From positions 12,294,001 through 12,358,000 of the forward strand of contig LR990064.1 in the NCBI GenBank assembly GCA_905147135.1: a DNA stretch of 64,000 bases. Reading direction: 5' to 3'. A program made the position numbers and the translations under genes. A model generated the notes under the pieces. That model ran no database searches and was not told where the DNA came from. It saw nothing but the letters and a program-made list of their open reading frames with translations. The DNA is from Blastobasis lacticolella (taxonomy: Eukaryota > Arthropoda > Insecta > Lepidoptera > Blastobasidae). Positions 1 to 12,900 of the stretch are shown piece by piece (position 1 is the stretch's first letter; each line of letters begins with the position of its first letter).

Positions 1-200
1 GATGTGTGAGTGCAAATATTGATAACGACACTTCATCTGTGTGGGAGCCAATGAACGACGCGTGCTCCTACGTTTGAATCTCACCGGCAACTGAATGAAC
101 AATTACAACGGCATTTGTATATGTATTGCGTCCATATTTTAAACTTGCTTGTGTGCGTTAATGCGATAGTGGGGCTCGGCATTTTAGATTAGACGAGCTC
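1..200 (-). mobile_element. MITE, copy cut by the window edge (same family as 29088-29338)
   Basis: The sequence is the reverse complement of most of the element at 29088-29338 and ends at 200 with the same terminal motif GACGAGCTC. The other end lies outside the window. Confidence 0.8.
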
Positions 201-301
201 AACTATCGCTACAAAAAGATAAATATCGGGCAAAAAAACAATTTTTTATGCCAGTTTGTGTACGCGCAAATCAATGTTTAGTGGGCCTCCTAAACGTCTT
301 T

Positions 302-598
302 ATTTTTCTTTTCTTTCATGTTATACGGCAGACAAACAGGCAAGCGGGCCACCTGATGGTGCGTGGTCACCGCCGCCTATGGACATCAGCAACACCAGGG
401 GAGTCACTGATGCGTTGCCCGCCTCTGAAGAGACCTCTAATATACCTCTTGAACGATCCCATGTCATAGTCCAAAGGAAACACTGTGGCTGGGAGCTCAT
501 TCCACATCCGAATCGTACGAGCGAGAAACGTTCTTTCGAACCTTCGCGTGGTGACCAACAGAGGGTCTACGTAGTGGGGATGAGTACCCAGCCCAGTA
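302..598 (-). mobile_element. LINE family A, truncated 3' end
   Basis: Minus-strand sequence encodes the C-terminal part of a non-LTR retrotransposon ORF (GLGTHPHYVDPLLVTTRRFE, then [15 protein letters not shown] and [10 protein letters not shown]), followed by the 3' tail and a T-rich run on the plus strand. 5'-truncated within the Rtf1 intron downstream of exon 12. Same family as 37375-37850. Confidence 0.85.
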
Positions 599-769
599 TA
601 TTTGGCACCTACAATAAAAACTAAATGGCGCCCACTGTTGGACATATACGTCCCGCACCCATACTTTCCGTACATACGTAATCGCCTCTTTATGCTAATA
701 CAAGACCACCAATGACCGATCTTATTTCCATTACCGTAAGGTTTAATTTCGCAAAGCACAGCATCTTAC

Positions 770-901
770 CTGGTTGCTCACGAATTCCAGTCGGAACACT
801 CTGTCCTGTGTGCCGTGGCGTAGTTTCAGTCCCTTGTTGGTGCGAGTGTTGCCTAAGTTGTATACTTTGGCCGTTTCATAGACGTCTATGATTTCTGCCA
901 C
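770..901 (-). CDS. Rtf1: Rtf1 exon 12 (Plus3 domain), last exon in the window
   Basis: Exactly 44 codons: [20 protein letters not shown] then [10 protein letters not shown] and FRLEFVSNQ, near-identical to the Plus3 core of animal Rtf1. Acceptor TCTACAG, donor GTAAGA. The next exon must lie beyond position 1. Confidence 0.97.
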
Positions 902-3900
902 CTGTAGAGGGGAAATGGAATAGGTTAGGAAAAAATTGCGGACAGGTAAAGCAAAGCAGCTTGATTAACCCTTGTAGCGTTGGTATTAAGACTTATGGTG
1001 ATTTGTGACACCTGTGAAGTTAGCTGCGAGCGTTTAAAGTACATTCCAAATGCCCACAAACTTTCATGAGGAACAGTTTTATATCGATATTGTAAGTTCT
1101 TTACGAGATATAACCATAAAATCGCGAAATACCTCTTTTGGGGTACATTTTATCCTCTAACCACTCATGCACAATTCTGCCAGGGAAGAAAATCTAGGAT
1201 AGTCATATTGGGCAACAAACGAAGCTATTAAAACAATAAAACCTTTTTTTTTATACTATTGATCTAAAAAACATTGAAGTATATTATTGTTTGTATGAAG
1301 TTCGTAAGTTCGTATATGATAATATAAGTGCGAATAAAACAGTGACAACTAAAAGAGATATGTAAATAACTTAATCAGCAAAGAAATTTTGAGTTTGAAT
1401 CATCAGACTTAGGGCCTCTCCCACGAAAGGGAAGGTTACTGCCATAATCTCCACGCTTGGCAGGCGGGTTGGAGGTCGCAGTGTTTTAATATAACAATGG
1501 AAAACGCTGCTGCCCATTTTCCAGACTACGGAGACTCTTGATCTTTTCCCTCGAAAACATTAGTCGCCTTGTCCGACACCCACGAGTGTAAGGGGTTGGT
1601 GCTATTCTACTCTGCCGGACACCACACGGCAATGAGTTTGAATGATTGCATTTAATTAGGCATTAAAACATTCGTGTCTAACTATTATAAACAGGCACAA
1701 GTGTTTAAATACCTTTAACATCCGTGTCTAATATACTACTATAATAGTACTTGTCAGACTCACCCTATATACGGGGTTGCCATTATTGTTGCCGATGCCG
1801 ATCCGCACGAAGCACCCTGTAACCACTCTCGCGAAGAACGGCAAATGGACCAGCCTCTCCAGTTTGAACCTGACAAAGGGAAACATGTATCAATAATCCT
1901 GTTTTATAACCGAATTGACTAGAAGGAATCATTTCTCCTAGTAGAATACCAGTTATCAAACTTGGTTGTCTACAAGGAACAAGGGAACTAAAGTGTATTA
2001 TGGGTATTTCAATGGAACTAAACTCGGAGATGAAATTCAAGATCGAAAGGCAAATTGCCACTGTCAAAAATAAACCCAAGGGAGTGGATTAAAATGTTTT
2101 TTTTTTTAAATATTCGTTTGGTTTTAAATCATGTTGAATGTGATCATTTTTATAAATATTTCAATTTCAATTTTAAATAATTCAACCCATGGGTTCGTTT
2201 TTTACACTATTGATCTCCAAGTATAGAAGGTGCTATTCGGCTGTGCTGGGCACCATATTATTCCATATTCCAAGATCCTGACTATTAAGTTAATTATAAA
2301 AACAGTTAATAAATATAAATTTTGCAACCGAAAATAATTATTATCACCGAAGCTCAAAAACACGATGTCATAGCTTCAAAACTCATTTAATATAAATGAA
2401 TAACGCCAAAAAAAAAACCAATCGAATCAAAAAAAAAATTTTTTTTCTTATGTCATACGGTAGGCAAACAGGCAAGGGGGCCACCTGATGGAAAGTGGTC
2501 ACCACTGCCTATAGACATTAGCAACACCAAGAGTATCGCCAATGCGTTGCCCGTCTCTATAACACGTTGCTCTGGCAGCAAAGAGGCAAATGCCCCTCCA
2601 CTGCCAAAGCCACGGTTCCCCAAACCCCCCATGGAGCACTGGAGACCTTACTCACCGGCAGAAACACAATACTATTTTACACAATTTTAGCAAAAAACAA
2701 ATCTCTTACCGACTCAACCTCAACTTGTTGATCTGGTCGCGGCTGTCCGCGTACTTCACCTCCACCTCTCTCTCTGCTCTGTCTCTTCTCTTCTCCTTCA
2801 CTTCTTCTTCGCCGCCAGAAGAGGAAGAACTGGTCGAGCTTCTGCGCCCTGGGGGAGGGAGTCGGTGTGTGAATATACTAGTCCACTGCTGGACATAGGT
2901 CTCCCCAATGAACACCAATGCTAAAATTTACTCAAAGATTGACATTGACACAATCAGAGAATATTTTAGGAACAAATAAATAAATAAATAAATATTCGTG
3001 GACAAATCCACACAGCGCCATCTAGCCCCAAACTAAGCAAAGCTTGTACTATGGGTGCTCGATAACTGATATACTACTTAAATACTTTTAAATACATACT
3101 TATTATACATAGAACACCCACACCCGTAACAGAAATTAAAATTCATCATTTAAATTTCTGCCCGGCCGGGAATCGAACCCGGGACCTCTTGCGTGGCAGA
3201 CCGGTATGTTGACCATTGAACCACTCAGGTCGTCAAAATAGATTATAACTAGATTCCGCTAGATGGTAAGCCGACATACTGCACTCGAGTTATTGCCATA
3301 TGCCAATAGAAATAGAGATGATATTGGTGTATAAAATAATGAACAGATGATAATGTTATGTTTCTATTGGTGTATAGCATCACAGTCCACTGCAGAAGTT
3401 AGGGCCTTATTGACGACTTTGCTTTTATGACGATTAGCTACCAAACCTGTAATTGTTGCCAACAATTGTTTTTTTTTAGAATTTCTATCAGGAATCACCA
3501 ACTCGCTTTACTCAGACGGAGATTACTAACCTGTGGACTTGTTGTCATCGGAATCGGAACCGGAATCATCGGAATATATGTCCGATGCCTTCAGCTTCAC
3601 GCTTTGCTTGCTTGTACCGCCGATGATTTCGGAGTCGTCATCCTGGTATGGGGAAAAGGTAAGGAATATTAGGACAATCGTCATTATCATATTTAAGAGT
3701 GGGATAAAGCGGGATATCCCGTTTGAATGGATGCCGTCTGACTGGGGAAGTTACCCCATCTTACAGAATTAAAGATTTTTTGTTGAGTAGCTTAATTTCT
3801 ACACAACAAAAGAAAGATTCATTCAGTCCCAGAGATTAACGTGTACACACAGACATAAATTTAAAAATTCCTATTCTATTGCTATTTCTTCATCGTCCTA

Positions 3901-6900
3901 ATTCATTTTTGTAAATATATTCAATGTAGAGACACAAGTTTTTGTGTACAGACAAAGACATTATTTATTTTGACCATCACAATACTCATAATAGAAAGAA
4001 AGAAAGAATACATTAAGTTGTATTTCTAAATCAAAATTCGACTTATATCTATTTAAAACCTACTACCGACGCTCCTATTTTGTTGGCTGCAACCTAACTG
4101 CACGAATCGTAGATGTAATGGGCGACAGTAACCGCTTACCGTCAGGTGAGTTGTCTGTTCGTTTGTCCCTGAATAGTATAAAAAAAGACTCACCCTCTCG
4201 CTAGGCTTGTCCTGCCGTCTCTTCGCCTTGGAGTCGTTCCGGGCCTGTCTGGCATCCCTCTGGGCCCGCAACGCGGCCATGGCGTTCTGTTTGCGATCGT
4301 CCACGTTCCGTTTGCGCTCCGTTTTGGCGCCGAACAGGGGGGAGGCTGAGCGGGAGGCCGCTGGGGGGAAGCATCATTATCATCATCATAGAAGTAAAAT
4401 AGTAGTTTATGCAACTGTCATATAAAATAATAATAATAATAATAAAAAGTTTATTCAATCTTGTGAAATACATTTCAATTTTAGATGTAAAAAAAAACAC
4501 GTAAAAGGTAAAAATATAACATATTTTTTGCCTGAGCTAGGATAATATGATACCCTGTGTTTCAGGCATGAAATTACAGATCTTAAATAAACAAAGAAAG
4601 GTTTTCTATACATATTAAAATAATCACTAGCAAAATATGACGAAGTACACATATCATAAATTAACTTAACTACGAACGAAACTAAAAGTAGGAGGTATTA
4701 AAACATGAGTGGCTGTTTATCATACGAGGCGTAACCGAGTATGATAATAGTTTGACACGAGTGTTTTAATACCTAATTATATGCAGTTGCATACACTACT
4801 TTATCTACACTCATATTTTTATTTTAAAATATTGTAACTATATTTTTTTCAACTTGGCTGGAAGTAAGCTGCGAGTCAGTTCTGTTGTATCTACGCGTCG
4901 AGGATATCAAGCGGCGGGAAGTTCACTTCACTACTTTCACATTTATTTATTTGCTTCAAACAATAAAAAACATTCACAAACACAACTTACAACGACTAGA
5001 AAAGAATATTCTGTTTAGCGGCAAAATAATTACTCACAGATATAAACTGGAAAATTTGAATTTTGAATTTGTTAAAGGCATCTAGGTATTCAGCCTACAT
5101 TTGACCGTGTCCGGGCGCCCGACAAGAATTTAAAAAATACAAGTGTTGCATAAAGATGAAGTCTCTAAGTCGAGACTTCATCTATCATCATCATCATCAT
5201 CATCAGTCCGTAATAGTCTACTGGAGGAATTGGGGCCTCTCCCACGAGAGGAGAGATTATTGTCATGGTCTCCTCGCCTGGTCTTCAAGAATTTTAAAGT
5301 TATGTTTAAAGAACGAAATTGACCCGAATTTACTGAGCTCCTCCAAATATTGTCACAATGCTAACTTAATCACAATAATCTCAAACAATAATAATTGTTT
5401 GCATTAGGTTTTAATTCGGTTGGGTTAGGTTAATGTTGTGACAATGTATGGAGGAGCTCCATAAACTCGGGACAATATCGTTCGTTAGACGTAACTTTCA
5501 AAGTTCATTGATTTGGCAAATATTCAATTAAATAATTGCTTAAAAAGCTAGCCATTTAATTAACCGGCTAATTTAACCATACGGCTGCGACATGTACAAA
5601 TCCTGGATCATAGACATAGATTTTATTTGGCAATAACTACAATTATATAAGACAAGTTGTAACAATATCATGATCAAGGAGTATCCCGTCACATTAACGC
5701 AAAGATGAGAACAATATAGAAAACCCGCATAGTTTCAACACAACATCTCCATACATACCATTGTCCTTGGAGTCGTCCAATATCTCCCCGGGGCTGGTGG
5801 GAGATTTCTCTTTCTCCTTCTCCGGCTCCTTCTGCTCCTCTTGTGTTTGCGATTCTGAAAAAGAGAAAGAGTTCAATAACGGGAAGAACTGATCTTAGTA
5901 ACCCTATTCTATTCTGCTTCCAACTAACCTACTTAATATTGTTCGTACAATTAATGCGGAAGTTTGTAAGGATGGATGTTTATTTACAGACCCGTTTTCG
6001 AGGGAACCACTATAATTTTTGAGATAAATTATACCCTATGCCATGTGATAATGCGTACAGACCGGAATGTAAAACCGAATACTACGCGGGATAAAAATAA
6101 TTATACCATTCCATTCCTCCCCCATAACTCCCTTTCCCCTACACTCACCTCTCTGCTCCCTCTGCCTCTCCTTCTCCCGCTCTCTCTCTTTCTCCCTCAA
6201 AGCTCGCCTTCTCTTCCTGGCGTCTCTTCTTCTAGCGATCTCCGTTGGAGATGCTGACCTCTCCGCCGCAGATCTCCTCGCTAGGCGCAGCTTGCGTTCA
6301 ATCTCCCACCTTTGGATGAGAGATGGATTAGATGGTTGGAGATGATGAAACGATTACTATGTAGCGTAACGTATATAATTATAGGCACTCTAAAAAAAAA
6401 TTTCACTTCATTTGTTAATTATAATTTTAGGAACGTATTTAGAAGTAATTTATAAGTTTAAATGTATTCTTTGATATGTTTTTATTGGCACTCATAGTAC
6501 AATCATTGGCATTCTAGTTACTAGTGATTGGCACTTCTTTTTCCTGTCTAATTATGATACATTTTTTAATGGTAGATGTAGGGTAGGGAGACGGTTGGCG
6601 TATGGTAAAGTAAAAGTAAGAGTACAGTGTAGGGTAACCCGTCGAATTATAGACAAGTTTTGAACAAAATACTATCGTTGGATTTTAATAATGCGTATTG
6701 TTATTCTCAAGGATTTTTTCATCATCAATTTCAGCATTTTTAAAGATAAAGCAGTCTGTAGTAAGGTATTTAATACAAAAACTAATAAAATCGTCGTAAA
6801 ATCCAATATGGCGGCGTCTTTTTTTAATAAGTTTAGATTTTTTGGGACTTTAGGGATAACAATCAGAATATTATTCTTTACATTTCCACTAATTTTCAGC

Positions 6901-9900
6901 TTGGTATTTGAAATGTCCGGGGCAATTTCTAATTTGCTAATTTTCCTGCACTAATAGGCTAGCACATTCAGCTAGATTATTGTTGTAAAAAAATAAAAAT
7001 GTGCGGTCACTCGATGTACGCCCAGGATTATGGCATGAAGGTATACTAATGGATACATTTACAATCACTGTAATTATTTGTACAACACCAGTATACATAT
7101 AGTTATTGGCACCCCCTTTAGCCGTGTGGTGACCGGTAGAGTAGAATAGCACCAACCCCTTACACTCGTGGGTGTCGTACAAGGCGACTAACGTTTAGAG
7201 GCAAAGTATCTAGTCTCCATAAACTGGAAAATGGGCAGCAGCGTTTTTCATTGTTATGTTTGCAACACTGCGATCTCCAACCCGCCTGCCAAGCGTGGAG
7301 ATTATGGCAATAACCTCCCCTTTTGCGGAAGAGGCCCAAAGTCCTGTAGTGGACTGTTATGGGCTGTGATGATGACCCCCTTTAGTATGTGATCATAATG
7401 ATTGGCAGTGCCAAGAATTCGTTGCCAAGTGATTTTTATGTATTTCAAAACTATTATTTTATTCTGTTCTGACTTCTGAAATTTTTAAAACATTACAAGC
7501 AATTAAATACCCAATTTTTGTTATTGGCATGCTTCTAAAATACAATTAATTTTTTTTTATGTTATACGGCAAGCGGGCCACCTGATGGAAAGTGGTCACC
7601 ACCGCCTATGGACATCAGCAACACCAGGGGAGGCACCAATGCGTTGTCCGCCTCTGAAGAGACCTCTAATATACCTCTTGAACGCTCCCATGTCATGGTC
7701 CAAAGAAAACACTGTGGCTGGGAGCTCATTCCACATCCGAATCGTACGAGCGAGAAACGTTCTAAAAATAATTGTTTATTTATTAAGCTAAATGTAGAAA
7801 GTAATTTTTTACATGAAATTCAACACAAAACTTGAATAAGATAGTTTTTAACATACCTGGTCCTTGTTGATTTCATAATAAACTCCATTAAACACGCGCA
7901 ATCTCCGGACGACCCGAGCATTTTTTGTTGACTGTGTAGTTAGTTATGTATGTTAGAAAATGACAAAGAACAAATTATAATGTTGCCAACAAAGATTTAA
8001 AAACAAATATCAATTTGGTTTAATTTATACACAGATTCCTAATGCATGTGCGAATCACTAGTGTGGTGCCAATAATTGTATACGTTCCGTTATATGATTA
8101 CCATGATGATTGATTAAGTGCGTTTTATAGTTTTAATGAATTTTTAAATCTCAATATCTCGAATAAACTTGTGTCTACACTCTAGTAACGATTATAATGA
8201 ATGAAATATTATTTTATATTGTTGACATTTTACTATTTAATTATTTTTTTATTATTATGTAATATGACATTGCAAATGTATTTAATATGTAAAATAATGA
8301 CTTGTAACGAATGTTATTAATAAATTATGATTATGATTATTATTTTAGCTACCGGTTACTCTACGACGGTGTCCCAGACCCAGAAGGCGAGACTCGACAA
8401 GCGAATCATCACCAATCAGTCTTTTGGCACGTCTGTCGATAGGAGCTTCCAGCTGATACTGGGCGGACCCATCCCAGAGGTGGCCACAGTACTCCATACA
8501 TGACCGGACTTGTGCTTGGTATAAATTGAGAAGCTGTCCAGGTGTGAACTACTTCCTCACCTTGGCGAGGACACCAAGTTTTTTAGAAGCCAATTCAAAT
8601 TCAAAATTTATTGATTGATTAGGACATTAAACATCTCTTTCAATCGTCAAACAGGAAAGTAGGAAGGAAGCACACAGTGACACGCTGGCCGCCCCATGGC
8701 AGCAGCAAACCCACCCCACGCCAGCCACGACCGGACCGTGCCCGGCAATGCCAGGCAGAGCCGGACGGCGCTCAAAATATTATATTATAAGTCGTCGTCA
8801 TCCTAGCACTCATCCCGGCCTCTGCCAGGGTCCGCTTTCCTGCTCAATCTTCTCCACTTCGCCCGGTCTTCAGCATCCTCTCGTCGTAAGCCGTTGGCTC
8901 TCGCATTCGACTTAGCGATGTCAATCCATCGCTTCTTAGGTCGCCCGCGGGCCCTCTTTCCTGATACCGGCAGATTCAGGCACCTATTTCCCACGTATTC
9001 CTGAGGCTTACGCAACACGTGACCAAACCAGCGCAGGCGAGCCTCCTCGAAGGCTGCCACGAATGTACTCAGTACGTATTCGATATCAACCGCAGCATTT
9101 TCATTTCGTTGGCGTGAACTTCGCGAACAATAATATATAATAAGAAGTAGTAGTTCTTGATTCAATATATGGTCCAAAGTTTAGGTCATAGGGTAATACC
9201 AAGCAGCTCCAACTTGTCGGCCAAAGGCAACGACTCACCTCGGAAAGACGGTGTTAGGTGGTGTAGCTCTTTCGAGCTACGTTTCGCTGAGCAGTGACAT
9301 GTCCGGGTCTTAGAGGGATTGAACTTGAACAGGTTGATCTCACCCCAATCAGCTTGAGCCTTCAGGATCTCATTGATGCACCCGCTCGGAAGACAGACAC
9401 ACAGATCCACACGTCACACTTACTGCTGCCTTCAGAAGTTAGGACATCCAATGTATGCTATACCAACCTTGTTTTCATAAGATCCCTCCTTTCTATGCGT
9501 TTGAAAATCTCCTGTTCCCTCTCCTTCTCGCTCATAGCAGCCAATCTAGCTCTGTCCTCTTCGTCTCCCATCAGATTTTCGTCGTAGCTGATATTGTAAT
9601 TTGCATTAGAAACTTATAATTAAATTTTTAGACTACAATTTCGTGAAAAGAAGTAAATTTAGTGTTCCTTGAAGGGTTGAGACCAAATGATAGTTCATTT
9701 GATCGTCGGTGGCCGAAAGGTTTAAGTTTACGACTCGTAAGCCAGAGGTCCCGGGTACGAATCCCGCTCCGGCCATGTAACAATGACTGTTTTCTGAGTT
9801 ATGTACATTAGTTGAATACTAACAGATGCTCTTACGGTGAGGGAAAACATCGTGATGAAACCTGCACATTCAGGCGACTGAATGTGTAACCATGATCCAA

Positions 9901-12900
9901 TCTGGTCAGGATCCCCTGCTAGCAGGTTCATGGAGGTCAGATAGCAGTCGCTCCTCTGTAATTACCTGACCTGCCAAATCCTGGATCATGGTCAAGGCGG
10001 ACCCCGGGCCCTCGTGCGCGAGAACACAACCGGGACATTAACGCCAAGATGATGATGATAGTTCATTTGATCACTCGAAATGAGGGTAATCAGGAAGATG
10101 AGGATACACAAACATGATTTTCCTTAGGGGCTCATCGTATCCAGTCTACTACAGTGACCACAATAAAGCAATATCTAATTAAAATAAATCGGTCCAGCCG
10201 TTTTGGAGATAAATAACAACATTCAATAGGACACCACACACAACATCTCATCCTGAACTCATATACCATCTCCGTTCTGTTCTGGGTAAATAGTTTGCCT
10301 TGAGGGTTAGAAACCAAACGATCGTTCATTTGATTAATCGAAATGAGGGTAATAGTCGAATATGGAAAATGTTGCGTAGACAATTATGATTTCCCTTGGG
10401 ATTAGCAACACTCCAGTTGTTTTGGAGATAAATGACATCATTCAATGGGACACACACACACAAACTAGTATACCATTTCTGTTCATTTGTGGTTAAATAG
10501 TGTGCGTTCAGGGCTTGAGACCAAATGATATTTATTTGAGCATTTGAAATGAGGGTAATGGGCGAATCAGGAAGATGAGGGTAGGCAAATACGATTTCCA
10601 TTAGGAGTGGCAACCCTCAATGTCTACTGTGAAAATAATTAAGCAATATACAAGTAAAACTAGCCAAAACAATGTTAGGTCCCGATAATTTGGTGCATTG
10701 AAGTCGAATACTCCATTTAAGTAACTCGGGAATAGTTTTACCTCTTATTAAACTATCCTTCTAATTGAAATACAAGACCACAAGCGTTATTTCTTGGTTG
10801 AAAGATAGGGTACGCGCAAGATAAGTCCATATTCAGGTAAGGCATCACTGTTAAGACATAAAATTTAGTTCCATTTAGCCACGAGCAAAGTTATCTTGCG
10901 CGCACTATGAGTGAATGATTTGTTCTAGGCTTTTTCTTACCCATCATCGAATTCTTCTTCTGAATCTATGGAGTCGTTGTCCGATGAATGTGATGAGACT
11001 TCACCTTTTGGGAAGTGAAATACATTGATGAGAATATGCCTTTGAATTTTTAAACTGTTATTTTAGTGAAACTTGTCCTCCAATACTAAAGTTCGAAAGT
11101 TGCGAAACTTGAATAAAATTGAATAAAATATTTGAAACTAGAAACACACAGAAAAGCCTCCTAATATCGTTGGCGAAGCGAGGTTGACCAAGGTCTTCCA
11201 CGGGGACCCGGAGACTGGTTAAACAGTCTCGGGAGCCGATTGGCACCCCGTCACGATATATTATTGTTCATCATATCAGCCGAGACGCCCACTGCTGGGC
11301 ATAGGCCTCCCCCAGAGATTTCCACGGTGGCCGGTCCTGTGCCTTCCGCTACCAGCTGGTACCTGTGATCTTTATCAGGGCGTCGGTCCACCTTGTGAAG
11401 GCCTACCTATGCGTATTCCGGTACATGGTCGCTCGAGAACTTATATATTATTGTAATTACCAACAAAAAGGGCACATACCTTCCTCGGGCTCGCTGTACG
11501 CATCTCTCTTCGCCGAGCCAGCACTATCTGTACTCTTCCTGACATCTTTGTCTGGTTTCTTGGACTCCTTTCTGCTCTGGTCGCTCGCATCCGAGCGACT
11601 CCGCTTTCGGGCGGCGGGCGAGCGGTTGCCCTCGCTCGGGGCGTCGCTGTCCGAGTCTGATGACGACGATGACGAGGATTTCGCTGTGGAGGAAAGGGTT
11701 GTGGTTATTTTGAGCAAAAATGTACACCGATTTTCAAATACTTGACTAATGCAGATTCAGGTTAATCAGCTTGGCGTCACAACAAATTAACATACAGGTT
11801 CTACTCGCTGGGTTCTGGCATGTGCAGTTCGGGGGGCGTACCATGAGCTCTTATAGCAGGACCTAAACAGAAATGCTCTGCTTAGAACGAAACAGCGCTA
11901 TCACATAAGCTTGTCTTGTTCTAAGCAGAGCAGTTATGTTTAGGTTCTGCTATATGAGCTCATGGTAAGTGAGCTCAGAGAGAGTGACTGCTATCCGGCC
12001 TCCATGACTCTGCCATCAGGGGAACCTGACCAGTTTGGATCACGGGTACACATTCAGTCGCCTGAATGTGCCGGTTTCATCACCATGTTTTCCCTCGCCC
12101 TGAGAGTGTTCAACTGATTACACAACTCAGAATAACTATTGGTATTTACATGGTGGTAATGGGGATTAAACTCGGTACCTCTCTCTTACAAGGCAGACTA
12201 GCCAGCCATTAGGCCACTGATGTTCAGTTTTTTTTTTAATTTCATACGGTAGGCAAACAGGCAAGCGGGCCACCTCATTGAAAGTGGTCACCACTGCCTA
12301 TAGACATTAGTTACACCGAGAGTATCGCCAATGCGTTGCCCACCTCTATAACACGTTACTCTGGCAGCAAAAAGGCAAATGTCCCTCCAATGCCAAAGCC
12401 ATGGTTCCCCAAATTCCCACCCCATGGAGAACTGGAAACCTTACTCACCGGCAGAAACACAATACTATTTAAAATTTAAATAGTATTATGTTTTTGCTGG
12501 TAAAATTTAATTAGATTAACGCAGATTCACAATTTACCAAATAAATTTGTGTTCTATGTACTTACAATTATTCTTCATATTATCATCATCATTGTCGTCC
12601 CAGTCTGATTCGCTGCCAGATGACTTCCCCGGAGATTTTCCCTTCTTGGCGGGTGGTGGAGAGTCACCCTTCTTCTTTTTCTTTGTTAAGTTCAAAAATT
12701 TCTGAAACATAATTTATTATTATAGATCATCATAATCAAATTGCATGATTAATATGCACAATATTGCACTTCTATTGTTTTATAATAACAAATATTGTTC
12801 TTATAAAGTTATAAATGTTCAAAGCAACATAATTTTTAAAATCCCACATTATTGCACTCGCAGCCATCTTCCGAGTTGCCATAAATATTGATATGAGGTG

